A stretch of DNA of 64,000 nucleotides from Toxonevra muliebris (Eukaryota > Arthropoda > Insecta > Diptera > Pallopteridae). The position numbers and the translations under genes were made by a program. This document shows positions 34,747 to 48,225 of this stretch, piece by piece (positions within the stretch are counted from its first letter, which is position 1; each line of letters begins with the position of its first letter). The notes under the pieces are model-generated. The model saw only the letters and a list, made by a program, of their open reading frames with translations, searched no databases and was not told the origin of the DNA. The stretch lies in NCBI GenBank assembly GCA_963691655.1, contig OY829326.1, positions 18,898,878-18,962,877 of the forward strand. Reading direction: 5' to 3'.

Positions 34747-36384
34747 AAAAACTTATTCAAAGTTTAATATAACAACAAAATAAAGTAGATGATATTGTAG
34801 TAGCTAGATGTCGAAATATTTTTGCATATTCATTGCAAACAAATATTCTTTAAGTAAGTTTTTCTTTATCATAATAATTAAGCTGACAATAATGAAAGAA
34901 CTATGCTCAAGTAGAGCATATACATATAATTATCATTGAAAAGTCTTAAAAGGTTTGATATTTCAGTGGAAACGACTGGCGAATTGTGAAGATTTTGACG
35001 ATTTTGAATTTTATTTCTTTTATTATAGATAAGAAAATGGCTGGTTGGTGCTTGTTGCCTTGAAGCAGAATTTTCAAAAATTTTACTTTATGTGATACTA
35101 AAACTTTGAGTTAAAGTTATTTCCATGCTAGCGCTACACAGTGGTTGCATTTGTTTAAGAGAGAGCTGCAAAAATAGTTAGATTAGAGATATCGTTCTAA
35201 AATTTTGAGAATAAGTTTTTGGCTATGATTTGCAATTCTTATTTAAACATTATGATTTTTGCTCAAACTTTAAAAATATGATTTAACTGGTCACATCTCC
35301 TTAATACCCACTTTTCTTATAAAAAACGTTAACATTTATATAATAATGGTATTATGGTTAAAAGTATAAAAAAGAAATAAAGCAATATATCGCTAGATTA
35401 GAGTGATAAGGTGCTAAGCCTATTTTTTAAATTCAAAGGAGCGATAAAAAACTTTTCAGCATTTTTTTTTCTGTATAAACGAAACATGTACATAAGTCTT
35501 TTTGCAAACGATGTATTTTAATTTTTCATTCTTACTGCTTAGAAATCTAATTTTTCATAAAAAGTGGACTTAACGCCTTTTCACTTAAAATTAGCGACAT
35601 AAAAAAAAATTATATAAATATATATGAAATAGAAATTAATACAATTTTACACAAAAATAAAAGCCATTTATTAAAATACTAATTGAAATAAGGCTGAAGA
35701 ATAGAAAATTATATTAAAAACCAACGAGTAATCGTTAGTCTATAGCAGACTACAAAAACCCAGGCAAATCTTGACAGCTACCGCCCAAACTTTTTAACCT
35801 TTGTGCCTTAGCTTTTTTTTATAACCACGATTCTTATTTACAACTATGTTCCTATGACTAGAAACCTAAATAAGTGTTAAATTAAATCGATTGCCTAATA
35901 TGAACAACACAATCTTGCACTCTTTGAAAGGTTTGATAATCCAAGATTGCTAGATTTTTGCGTCTTGATATATCGGCATAATTTTTGTATGACAAAAATC
36001 GCTACCAGTTAGTTGAGACTAAGGAAAAATGATAAATCTAATGCATTTAGAAAAAACTTTCAATCAGTGTAAAGAATATAATTATAATCACTTTCTAACT
36101 GATTGACTCAGTTCACTTGATTACATCAGCCTTGTTGTAAAATTCGAAAGTGATTCAATTGATAAAGTTAGGCTCACAGATTTGTCTCTCCAAAAATTTT
36201 TAATAATTTCTTCAGATTTTGTCTTTTAAACAATTAATTGTTCAATTGCTTTCCAGCTAGAAACCGCTTTTAGTTTCTTTTAGTCTGCTGTTATTATTAT
36301 ATAGTGGGTGGTTTCTAGAAAGATGAAGTCCATAACAATATCCAAGCAATAGCTATTCATTGTGTTGCGTATTCAAGATATCAG

Positions 36385-38156
36385 TAGTGATGCAACGGAT
36401 GTCTGCATTCGCATTCGCTATGTTCGAAACATTAGGATATTTTTGACATTAGCATTCGAAGTTTCGAATGTATGACGAATGTTTAAATTAGGCAGCCTGC
36501 GCTCACACCTTATACTTGTGAACATGTTTGCTTAGTTTTTTATGCAACTTTTTTTCGCTTTTGAGAAAAAGCAGCAAAACTGTTTTTTTTTTTTTAAATA
36601 TAATTTACCACACCTACACTTGTGGTCACATAATTAAGTCACTAGAACAATATTTTATGCTAAGTTTGAAAAATATTTTGCATTAGCAGTCCAAGAATTT
36701 TTTATAATGTCATTTAGCGGTATCATTAGTAGGCTTAAAAAATATAAAGATAAATGGTTGTGATGGGCAAAAATAAGAGTTCCACTCCCTCGAATAGGGA
36801 GCTCATTTGGAAAACTTTCCAGATCTTTGGGATTATTGCAAAGTTCGTGGAAGAGCTAGCTTTTTTGCGTGGAAAAGTAGTAAATGAGATAAGATATTAC
36901 AAAACATTCAAATCATTTCACAATTTGCAAAGCAAAAAACCACTTAAAACGGCTCCAGCTGAAGATAGGTTCTTGATTAGGCTCAGCAAAATTAACGATT
37001 TCTTAACTTTCATCCAACTAAGATCACAAATGGACTTGGATTATAATTTGAAAATATCAGCCAGAACTATACGCAAGCGATTAAATGAAAAAAAAAATAT
37101 TAGGACGAATTAGCAGACATAAACCCAATGGTCCAAAAAAAAATATTGCGCAGCGTATTCAGTTCGCTAAACGATATCTCCACTAGTACCAGAATTTTTT
37201 GGAAAACGATTGTTTGGAGCAATGAATCCAAATTAAATCGTGCTTAGGATCGATGGAAGGCTCTTTGTTAGGCATCCATCAAATACTGAGCTGGATCCAA
37301 AATTTACTAAAAAAAAACTGTAAAACATGGGGCCCTTGAGTAATGGTTTGGTAGTGTTTCACTTCATCTGGAGTTAGTCCAATTGCTTAAATCGATAGCA
37401 AAATTACTGAAGAAAAGTACAAATGCATCCTTAAAAATCATATTCTCCGAGGATACGGTGAAAATTTACCTTTGGATCTTTCAGCATGATAACGACTCGA
37501 AACACACATATCGTGTCGTTAAGTCTTGGTTAAATGAGAACAAAATAAAAATTCTCGAGTAGCCAGCCCAAAGTCCATATTTAAACCATATAGAAAATCT
37601 ATAGAGTATTTTAAAAACGTTCGTAGCAGCGCAAAAATCTTCAAATAAGGCTTCCTTATGGGCTATCATTCAGGAAGAATAGAATCAAATCACTGCTGTC
37701 CAATTCTCTGGTACTAGTCGAAGAGATGTACAGAAATTATCAGTCAAAAATGGTTTCCACAAAGTACTAACAGTACCAAAGGTAAAATTTTAGTTCAAAA
37801 TTAAAAATCATCAAACTTATTATTTTTAAATATTTTTGTTTAGCATATGACCGCAAATTACACCATAGACATACGATAATTTGGAAAAATTGTACATATT
37901 TGACATTATAACTGTTTATTTCTTGGAATTGTTATTTATTTATTTTACCGTTGGTTTTGTTTCTTTTCAATAGAAACTTTATTTTTTCTTAAAATTCTTC
38001 TGCTCATAAGAGTTTGACTTAATTGTAAGTCCAAAAGTGTATTTGATCTAAATATTTTCTTAAAGAAACTATAATATGAATTTCCACATTTTCATTAGTA
38101 TTCGCATGCACGCTTTTTAAAATCGTATCGTTAAACTGACATCCGTTACATCACTA
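36385..38156. mobile_element. hAT-like non-autonomous element, interrupted by a Tc1 element
   Basis: The left end TAGTGATGCAACGGATGTC (36385) pairs with the reverse complement of the right end, TAGTGATGTAACGGATGTC (38156 downward), 18 of 19 bases. The interior near the left end repeats ATTCGCATTCG / CATTCGAA words, and ATTCGCATGC lies near the right end. AGTGATG-type ends with ATTCG repeats are common in hAT elements. Flanking octamers GATATCAG and GTCAGCAG are only partly alike, so the expected 8-bp duplication is eroded. Removing the nested Tc1 element leaves about 530 bp with no transposase, so this is MITE-sized. Confidence 0.55.
36617..37858 (+). mobile_element. Tc1-family DNA transposon, inactive, nested in the hAT-like element
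   Basis: Weak inverted ends (CACTTGTGGTCACATAATTA on the left; ATTTGCGGTCATATGCTA as reverse complement on the right) lie next to TA on both sides. The transposase reads plus-strand. The open frame 36754-37113 (119 aa) holds the N-terminal helix-turn-helix region and the ISARTIRKRLNE recognition-like helix near its end. After frameshifts and stops come IVWSNESK (about 37208-37231), WIFQHDNDSKHTYRVVKSW (about 37474-37530) and PAQSPYLNHIENL (about 37563-37601). These are the three DD34E blocks. The first catalytic Asp is Asn (WSNESK instead of WSDESK); the second Asp and the Glu remain. At least five stops or shifts make it dead. It splits the surrounding hAT-like element, so it inserted later. 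Confidence 0.75.
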
Positions 38157-40317
38157 GTCAGCAGTTACTTCATTGCATCCTCAACTGCTTAATGCGATGT
38201 GATGACTACTCAAATATTTTTAATCCAGATTAAACTCAAAAGTATTGGAAATTTAATAATCGTTTGAATATGAAGATTTATTCAAACTACTTTTACTATC
38301 ATGCAAAACTTTAAATTGATAAACTGATTACTGTATTGATCTTGTAGTTAGAAAACTATTTGCAAAAAAAAAAAAAAATATAAAACTTTTCCCTCTTTGC
38401 TATCAGTTATAAATTCAATTCAAAATTCAAAGAAAAAGGACAATTTCTTAGAAAAAAAGTGTCATGAAAAAGAAGGATATTCTAAATTAAATTGTATACA
38501 AATGATTTTTGTAATCAAAGAAGCAAAGTCGTAATTTGTATGTGGAGGTGATTCACAATGAAAGACAAAAGGGTAGAGAATGTTAATTAAATTTTCTAGA
38601 GATTAAGCAATTTTTGCATTTAATGTAATGAAAAAAAAAAACAAAGAAAATAATTGTATTTAATAATGGCATTGTTTTGTTCATAATTATGAAGATTACG
38701 TCAGAACGAATTGTCTGGGTAGTTATTATTTTAGGACAAATCATTAAAAAATTTTTTTGCGTATTCAAAATCATTGGTATGATCTTTTGTATGTGCATCA
38801 AACTTTGACTTTTTGCTTACAACTGACAAGAAATTGTATGCTCATTTTAATTATGATTGATAACTTAAGGCCAGTTGGTATATAAAAACAATTTATTGGA
38901 CTTCAGTGTAAATAAAAATCATTAGGAAATAGGTCATGCATGTATCCTTAAGACATACGATAAATAAGCTGCAAAAAAAAAAAGCTTGTCAATAGTTAGA
39001 AGGTAGGTTATGAAGAGCAATCAATTTGGTGCGGCAAGTTTTACTTTTATGAAACTAATGTTTAATGTCTATTTGATTGACACAAGTCATTTTTCAATAC
39101 ATATATAAATACACATATACTCACATGAGTAGTAAAGATGTATTTAGGAATAAGAACAACAAAAACAACAATAACTAGAACAATATAAAGATTGAGAGAT
39201 ATGCGTCAAGGACTCTCAAAGGACTTATCGATAATATACACCTCAAGGTTGAGAGGAGAATAATAGCGAAAGCAAACAACAACGAAACTAAAGTAGCATA
39301 AAATGCCTTCAAAATAAATGCACATACATACATGCATACTTATACTCACTTGTACACTGATAAGACAGAAAATATCCATTTATGCTGTTGACTCTTGGCG
39401 CCCATTGACTTTTATGTTGATTTTTGTTTTTGTTTATTTGTGTTATTTCACATTTAACTGCAAATACTTCTACATACATATATGCTGTTCTTTTTTTCTT
39501 GTTGCTATTAATGTTTATTATTTTCTCTTTTTTGTTTGTATTTTTCGTCTGTCTGTTTGTCATATGCAGTCAAACACTTTTGCTTCTACATTCACATACA
39601 CTTGGAAAATGAGAAGCAGAAAACCAAAGAATCTTTGAATTTCAAATGCCAGTGTCATCTGTAAGTCATATGCTTATGTGAGTGTAAGCAAATATAGCTG
39701 AGTGTGTATGTGTGACAGTAATACAAATTTACGTATATGAATGTAAGCATGGGTGTCGTTTATGTGTTTGAGTTTCATTTTTAGCTTAAGATATGTTAAA
39801 AATGACAAGAGCAAATGGAAAATGGGAAGAAAGTAAAAACAAAAATTTCACCCACCAGCAGCAGGAGTAATAGGAAGAAGAATTTTTAGATTTCTATTTT
39901 TTCATTCCAAGCGTGTGCTTTTTTATCTGTTAACAACAATAACATGTATTCTACTTTGCTGCTTTAATTTTTTTTTTTGCCATTTTATATTCGCCTATTT
40001 ACAATGAACACGATTTGTGCTGCCACTTGTTTGCTCTTAATTTCATGCATTTCGCTTTTACATTTATTTCTTTTGTTTATTAGAGACACGTATGTATGTA
40101 GGTATGTATTTATTTATTTATTTTGCTCATGTATGCGTGTGATTTTTATGAATATAAATTGTGCTGGGATTTGCTTAGAATTTTACAACTTACTAATGAA
40201 ATAAATAGACATAAATACTTAAGTATGCTCTTTTATAAATTGTTTTGTTTATTACAATAGACAGTTTTCTACTCATACTCTAAAGCAGTTGAAAGAAAGT
40301 GAGAGAAGCCAGCCAAG
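38157..40317. other. Non-coding AT-rich DNA
   Basis: No gene. A runs at 38365-38380 and 38628-38642, CATA-type simple sequence at 39099-39125 and 39318-39345, and overlapping open frames on both strands at 39309-39638 that translate T/A-rich DNA without domains. Confidence 0.45.
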
Positions 40318-40390
40318 ATTAGTTCTTATCCACTCAAACTTTTGGCTTTATGCTTAAAAGTTCAGTGCTCTATCACTGAGCTATTGTAAC
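40318..40390 (-). pseudogene. tRNA-Lys(TTT)-like relic
   Basis: On the minus strand the 5' half reads like a tRNA: ATAGCTCAGTGATAGAGCA (A box, with a perfect GCTC/GAGC D stem), then CTGAACTTTTAAGC, placing TTT where a Lys anticodon would be. The T arm (GTTTGAGTGGATAAG) and acceptor stem no longer pair. It is therefore a decayed tRNA gene or the head of a tRNA-Lys-derived SINE, not a working tRNA. Confidence 0.5.
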
Positions 40391-43300
40391 TTCATATGCA
40401 TATAGGTATAGAGCCTAAAAGAAAAAAGAAAGGAAGTGAATCAAAAGAGATAGGGGTGACATGACTCCTCTTATCTTTTAAAAAATTCATAAATTATAAA
40501 AAAATAATTTTATTTCGAAGTGTTCCTTAAAGGTTTTCACGGACCATTTTTTGAAATTTTTACACAATTTTCCTAACACATTAATATATATTTGCAGACC
40601 AAAACAAGTTGAAAAAAAAAATGTCCATGTTTGAATAACAAAAACAATTTTATGTTCATATTTTTGCTATAAGTTTGTGCGATATACGAACTTTTATTAG
40701 TTGGAACTTTTTTCCTACAACGGTTAGTTTTTGAGTAATTAGGGATTGAAAAACGTTCAATTTTCACAACTCCAAAACTTTAAAATATCGTAACTTGAAA
40801 ATAAAAAACATCACATTGAAATAAAAAAATACGTGCCGATTATTTTCTTCTCAAGAATGCAAAAAAAAATTTGGTTGAAATTAAAATTTTAGTTGTAAAT
40901 CTGACATGGAACGACCCATATACAATGTGATTGTATAAAAATCTTGTTTGAATTGGGGTTAGGCGTTTAACGAAAAATGAAAAATCTAGGACATATTTGT
41001 CTATAATGTCACTATATTTCACTAAATTCTGACTCCTTATACTTTATAATGCCACAGTTTCGCTCTTAGAACACAAAAGCCCCAAAAAGTAATAGTCTAC
41101 ATAACGAAATGATTTATGGTTCGATATTTTGTACTTCTCCTTTAATGTTTAGTAATGCAAATGAATTGAGTTTCCAATAATTTTATGTTTTGGTCTTCAG
41201 TAACAATTAGAAAAAATGATTGTTAATTCTACATATAAATAAAATTCCATTGTGGTCTACATGTCGTATGAGTATTTATTACTCATACGCACTGTTGTTT
41301 TCTTTAATCAAATTTTTAAAACATTATAAAATAAGTACACATTGTAAAGTCATCAAAAATAAAATCATTCATGCTAAAAAATGTATAAATTTTAGCGGCG
41401 AAGAAAAAAAAAAACACAAATCGTAAACTGTAAACTTTCATATTATTTTTATATCAATGGGTAGGTGCGTACCTTTTTTGATGCGATGCTGTAAAATACG
41501 CATAAAAAATTCACATAGAAACAGTGTAGTAAATGCCTATTTTCATTTTCTTATCATCACACTTCAAAACAATATCAATTTACCGTCAGTGGTACTTCAA
41601 AAACGCCAACAACAGCAAACAACATGTAACTTTATGACCTTTTGGCCTATCAAAGACATTTTGACAATACATTTCGCTCTTGTAGGCGCTATGACCTTTC
41701 TTTACTTTTACACTTTGTCAAGCACACATACAGTCATAGCGAAAATGGAAGACCCGAAGGAGAAGGAGAAAGGCAAAAAGTAAATTTTGTTTCCGTTGCT
41801 TTCATGGGTTAAGTAAGGCAGGCAATATATTGTGCTGCGAGGCGTTTGCGTCCAATGTCGATGTCACTATCGCTATCGCGCATTTAACGTGTTGACATAT
41901 AAATGCTTTTTATTTCTGCCTACCTGCCATCATCATCACCATTATTGAGAATCATCGAAAAAATGTCTTTGAATAGGTGAAAATTCAATAAAAATTCTTT
42001 TAAAGTTACTCATGAATGCATAATAATAATACTGTAGATACTCGTAAAAATGTGTAAAATGTTGGCAGTTGTTACTTTTTGTTTTCTTTGTTTAGAGGGT
42101 AATACGTGTATCCAAGTATTTTTGTGTTTGGTTGTTTGGTTAGAAGCTTTGTCAATAACTTACGTAAACATTGAAAGAATTTCATTGTCTGTGAAAGCGA
42201 TTTATCTGAAAATATTTTGTTGGAATTTCATTTCATTTCCTTTTTTTTCGATTTATTTTTTATTGTTTTTCCGAATTTTAGTAGAATTTTTATTTTTGGC
42301 AGTTCTCACTGTCAATTTTGATGAAATTGTTATAATTTTAAGCTGAATTGTTAACCTTTTTTCGACCAATTTCCAAAGAATAATTTAGAAATTATATTTG
42401 GTATAAAGAAACTACTTAGTTTTTTACGTGATCTTATTAGGTGATGCCAATGAGACACAAAAAACTGCTTGCTCACCTATTCGGAATAAGTGAAACAACT
42501 TTTAAAGTAAATCTGTAGATCGAGTGGAGTGTGTTACTTTTGGCCAAGATAAGCAGTAGTGGCGAAACGAAATTGACGAAATTGTTTCCTTTTAATTGAT
42601 CTAACTTTACCTACATTCAGTGTCAGATCTAGGACTTGGGTTTGCCAAATTTTGCTTAATTATACGATTAGTATCAGACTAATGAATAAGCTAAAATCAT
42701 TACCAAGAACCAAAACAAAAATTACACCGTCCAACAAATCCAGACTTTTTGGCCGCAACAGAATAGCCACCCTATAATCCTGAAAGTGTATGTTGTTTTC
42801 TTATTTTGGCCGAAGAGAGCTGAATACTAAGTGCAAAAAGTGTTATAAAATGATGGCTGAGAAAATTTTATCAGCAAAGTTGTATGGTAGAATTTTACGA
42901 GGGTCATTTCTGTAGAACATTTTAACTCTTTAGTTCGTCTTTTTATGGGACAATTTGACACCTTTTTTGATGAAAGCCTAAAAAGTCCTTTCAAAAGAGA
43001 AATTTAAGGATTAAAATATTCCACAAAATTATTTTCCAGAAAATTTCACTAGGGGTCACTAAAGACATAAAAGTCATATATATAACGGTTAAAGGCTGAT
43101 AAAAGGAAATAGTTTTTTACTTCTATCAAATTTGTAATTTACGCAGAACTAGCACGCGCCTAGTATGTGATACGCCACTTCAATTCAAGTCATGGACGTA
43201 GAAAATACCAGTGCCCTGTCACAGCCTTTATATCAGAATTCACCGAGCTCAGACTGAAATTTGGAGCAAACAGGGGCCAAAACTTAATCAGAATTCACCC

Positions 43301-46300
43301 CCATAAGCTTTCTTTAGATCCACCAGATCTGCCCACATCTCATACTTCAATCTGTTTGTTGTTTCCAATTTCACGTCGATGAAAATCCGATACTCTACAA
43401 AATTCTGTACCAAAAACTATGCAGAAAAATATTTACTATCAATAGTTTTTGATACCAACTCAGTGCAAATGGATACAGTTTATCATAACCGTTTAAGTGT
43501 TTTTTTTTCTCAAATTGTAGCTCTAAAACATGTTAACCAAATGGGTTAAATAAATCAATAAATGAAAAAGAAATTCAACTTCTCTTCTTCACCTGTCTTC
43601 TTCATCTTTGGTCTATTATGCAAAAGCATAAAAATCTACAAGTTCTTTTTGCATTTTGTTGACGGCTACGCTGATTTTTTAATGACGACCTGTCACTAAT
43701 GGCCTGCCAGCCAGCCATTTCAAGATTTTGTTTGATTAGCCAAGCATTTTGTAAACACAAATGTCTTGGAGTCAAAGTGTTGAAGTGGAAACAAATATTT
43801 TTTTTCTACACATTTTTTTATTTAATTTTTCTGCTTGAGAGTGTGGTGATTAATTCTAACTAACCACTGGATGATGAAGATGATAATTGTCACGTGTGTG
43901 TGTGTGTGTGTTTGAATGGCTTTACCAAGAAAAACTATAGTAGATTTTAATATGCTGCTAAGCTGTGAATCACCTCAAACAAAAACACAAAAAAGAAGAA
44001 GAAGAAAATACGTGGAAATCACATAAACCACTTTCAGTCATTCGTCGACCACTACGTTAAGCATTCAGGGCTTAATACTTACACTTTGTTGTAGATTCGT
44101 TTGTTACATTTCTTTTGTGTTAATAAATCTTGCATTTTTGCAACAGTTTTTCACATTTTTTTTTTTTTTTTTTGTATATTTTTCAGTTTTCTGCTTTTAC
44201 GCACAACGTTGCGATAATAAATTTTCCAGCCATGTATAAAGAATTGCGTAAAGAATTTTTTGCAGCTACTACTTACTAAAAGTACAACCAGCAATTGTTA
44301 TTGCTACTATGTGTGTAAGTGTGTGTGTGCCTGCTGGTTGCTGCTTTTGGTTCGTAATTTTAGCCTCATGACAATTTCGGGTTTATTAACTGTGGTTGGC
44401 TGCTGATATGGCATGAGTTTCCTCTAGTTGGTCCTTTTACTTGTCCGTTTGTCGTGTAAACTTTTTTATCTTTACGCTTGTCTGCACAGAAATTTGCACC
44501 GCAAACATAAAAGAAATGTTCTGTTACGAATGGTTGCGGGTATTCGACATGTATTTATGGAAATACCACAAACAAACAAACAAAAAAAAAATATCAAGGA
44601 GTCGTCCAAAAAAGCCAACAGGATTTTAATTTCATCACATGAATGTAACAAAAAATGTGGAAGAAACTTTGACTTTTTGTTGAAATTCTTTGCTCAACTT
44701 TGTGGAAAAAAGTGGAAACTTGCAGGTTACCTGTGCGTTAAAAAGCAATGCTAAATGATAAGAGAGAAACCTCAGAAAAATTGCTAATGGAATAATGGTA
44801 ATGGGGAAAAAGGTTCAGATATTTGTTTGGTGAAAACTTCAGTTCTTTTTTTCTTGAGATTGTTTGTTTTTAAGCTTCATATTTAAGTTAAGCAAACTGT
44901 TAACATTATTTACAAATTTGTCTCAATATCTTTTGTTGCTTACTTTGAACAAGGAGAATAAATAAAAATTATGAATATTTTTAATTTTTCGTGTAGTTAC
45001 ACTGTGATACAATGAAACAATGACTGGAAGTTAATAAAACTTTCATAAATTATGGAAATTGAAAATTACCAGCTAAAATGAAACTTCAATCAACTCATAA
45101 TGGTTGGTGATCAAAGATTAAATCATAAATATACCATTCCCAATCAGTTATATCAAAGAGATGTAATTTCTTTGAATAAATCAAAAAAAAGAAGCTAAAC
45201 TAAATTAGAAATCAAGTAAAATCAATGATAAGATAAAATTAAGATAAATTTTTCAGCGCTTGAAAACAATAATAGTTCTTTTGATTTTTATGAAAAATAT
45301 TGAGGTTTTTGAATCGATCCTAATATATTACTTATATGAAAATTTCTATTTGATTAGTTAGTTTAAATGGTATAAGGAAAAATGAATTATCGTTCCTTTA
45401 TAAATATGAAAGAGATTGAATTCTTTCAATCAAAGATTTGATTTTTTCTAACAAATCAAAATGATTGGAAATTAAAATAAGTAGGTACCTAAATTTAAAA
45501 CGTTTATTAAAATCATGACTTTAAAAATTGGTAATTCCGATCTTTGTATGATCGGTCAATTAGTGCATCATGTAAAATAGGGGAAATAGGGAAATAAATT
45601 CCCAATCATTTAAATGAAGCAAGTATTGATTTTTTTATCCAAAATACAGTCATTTGTATAGTTTATTAGCTACTTGTTCTAATTTGTCCGGATCTGTTAT
45701 AAATCATACATTCATATGTTTTTGCTTTATTGTAAGGTTGTTGGTGTCCCGTTGTCGGTTTATATATTTCACAAATGTTTCATTTATATATAATTTAGTT
45801 TTTTATGAACGTTAGCTCTGCAATTTTAATCTGAAGTACATGCTCACAAAGTAGGTGGATCTATCTTATTGATACGTATACAACTTGAAGACATGTTTTC
45901 CTATGAGCTTAAATTTAAGTTTGAATAGTAATAGCTCAAAAAGTAACACTTAGCCATCGAGGTTGGATCTAAAAATCTAAGCCGCAAGGAATATAGAAGC
46001 TTTTCGTAGCAGTCTACTATGATTTAAATCCTACAAGTTAATTCACTCAGCTTTTAAATTAAATTATGATATATGATGAACTTTGAATGCCTCTTTATAA
46101 TATAAATACTGCATTCTTTTACTTCAAATAACTGAAAACAAATTGAATTACCAAGCACATGTATATTGAAAGATGTAATTTCTAATCGTTTAGATAAAAA
46201 GTTGCAGATTTTTAATCAATCTCAATTCATCTCCAGCCAGCAGAATTATCGTTAATGAGCACGAAAATAATAAAAACCTGATGATCATCATTTATTTTAC

Positions 46301-48225
46301 AAAAACTAATTAAAAGCTTTCAAATTATATGTAGAAACACATACAGACATACCATAAAGAAATAAGAAATGGTTTCTATTAAGTTTTAAAATTGCTGATC
46401 TTTTGACACCAACAACAGATGGCGAAGTGATGAAAGACATATTGCAATGTGTCAGGTGATCTTTATGACAAGCATTTCAATGCAATATAAATGTTCAAAA
46501 TAACATCACCTTCTATGTACGCAACAACAACAACAAAAACCACAACCACAAATACAGAAACCAACAACTGGCAGCAGCACATTTCTTTCAGTCAGTCACA
46601 AAATGCATACATGGAAACCTTTAAACTTACAAGAAAATGAACGCTGTACGTTGTACATACTTACATACATATAGTAATTTTTATTACTTTACCATTTTGA
46701 TGATGATGATGATGTGTAAAAAGATTTTGTTGTATTTTTTTTTATTTTTTTCTATTTTTTTATAAATTACTAATGAGAATATTGCAAAATAAAAATGATG
46801 ATGCGAAAGTGAAAACTAATTGGAATTGGAAGCAGAGAAAAGAAGAAGAAGAAGAAGGGAAGTAAAAGGAAAAATTTCGACAGATTTATGCATTTATTTT
46901 TTTTTTTTTTTTTTTGTGAAAATTACTGACAATGACGTGAAAATGTAAAAGAAAATGTCTGGCATAGCAAATGAAATGAAATCTTTCAAAGTTTTATATT
47001 TTTATTGGCAATTAAAATTGCTTAATTATGATTTTAATTGCATTTGATGCAGTTGTTGCTGCTTCGGAGGTGTGAATTATTATTTTTTTTTCTTTTTTAC
47101 TTGCAAGCAAACCATGGTTTTTGTTGAGAGTTGGTGTGATGATTGTTTTTTTGGGGCAAGAAAGAGAAAAGAGTGGCCTTAAATTATTGTAATATTGTTT
47201 GTTTTTGTCGAATACTTTGGCAGGTACTAATGACAATTGGGAATAAGATTATCCTATGCTGGAAAGTTTAGAATATAGTCTACAGAGCTCGATGGGGGAA
47301 CATATCATACCACAATAATTAAACTCAAATAAAGTGGAGATCAGAATGAAGAAAATAGAGACAAAAACGACTTGTAAATTTATTTAACAAATAGTTGGAA
47401 AGATGCCATTTCACATTTCATGCTATGGCAAATCAGATCCTGGCCATGTTTTGTCAAAATTTTGCTCTAGGTCTCTTGAGCAACAAGAGACTGTGTAAAA
47501 AAGTTCTGATTCTACTTATTAAGTATAATAAAAAAAATGATGATCTTGCTTGAAGTTAAATGTGCTTTAGTTCGTTATCCTGCTGAAAAACGAGACTTAA
47601 TGGCAATTTTGTTTTTTTAAGTTATTGCAGCGTTTTGATTTACAGAATATATTTAGGCTTTATACTACCCATCGTTTCTCCTACAATATGCCAGGACATC
47701 GTAGTTTATAGCTTTTTAGTATATTTTATATAGAGTGATTAGTTGATGGGGAGATTATTATACTTTTCGGCATCGGAACCAAATAGGATAAGTCTGATAT
47801 ATGACTTTGTCATTAAAATTTTGAGGAGACATTGTAATGATGTGGTGTTGTTCTTCTTGTTCTGGTATGAAACCTATTCATATTTCTATGAGAAAAGACG
47901 ATCGTTAGTACGAAGTAAGTTGATATTATTTGAATTAAAAGATTGTCATTATGAATTCAAATTTTGGCATTGAGTAGGACCATGAGCTTCAAGTAATAAA
48001 AAAATAGTAAGTAGTTTAAACATTTTTCGGTTTATAGTCACAGGGTTTTAGTATTTTGTTGCAATTTCTAATATTGAAAATTTCGATTATTACTTCCCTA
48101 ATTTTTTTACGTTTTTTAATCTAAGTTTGCTTTTTTTGAGTTGACCAATAATTACAAAAGATTACAAAGGTATACAATATATCCATTCCTATACCAAGAA
48201 GGAATCTATCACACAGTCATAATAG
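40391..48225. other. Long non-coding stretch with simple repeats
   Basis: Nearly 8 kb without a supported gene or element. Landmarks are (GT)n at 43894-43911, T runs at 44157-44173 and 46899-46915, (GAT)n at 46699-46714, (AGA)n at 46841-46857 and AT-rich filler. Open frames of about 100 codons at 41457-41783, 42050-42346 and 44428-44754 have no domain or coding-like codon bias. GGAACGACCCATATAC at 40909-40924 resembles a word from a common insect repeat, but no boundaries are visible. The part at 42420-42900 is less AT-rich and unreadable. Confidence 0.45.
43894..43911. repeat. (GT)n microsatellite
   Basis: Uninterrupted GT dinucleotides, about nine units. Confidence 0.85.

Larger units (their letters stand above)
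33025..36384. other. Non-coding AT-rich DNA
   Basis: No gene supported. The part at 33240-33390 is richer in G/C and contains GCTGACGTCAGC (a CRE-like palindrome at 33289-33300), so it may be regulatory. The 129-codon minus-strand frame at 33466-33855 has no domain. A T run lies at 33915-33931. A candidate recursive splice site is at 34739/34740. Confidence 0.4.

Noticed and set aside
40900..40930. GGAACGACCCATATAC word as the end of an insect repeat
   Set aside because: No inverted or direct partner found in the flanks, so no element can be bounded.
41457..41783. 108-codon plus-strand open frame
   Set aside because: No family resemblance; low-complexity QQQ and KEKEKGKK tail; length is within chance for such a window.
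42420..42900. Possible mariner C-terminus (PPYNPE-like word near 42772)
   Set aside because: Only one short word fits, the following PCDFxLF block is absent, and stops interrupt it.
44428..44754. 108-codon frame and an overlapping 62-codon frame
   Set aside because: Two overlapping frames are both open, Lys/Cys-rich with no domain. Nothing favours either as coding.
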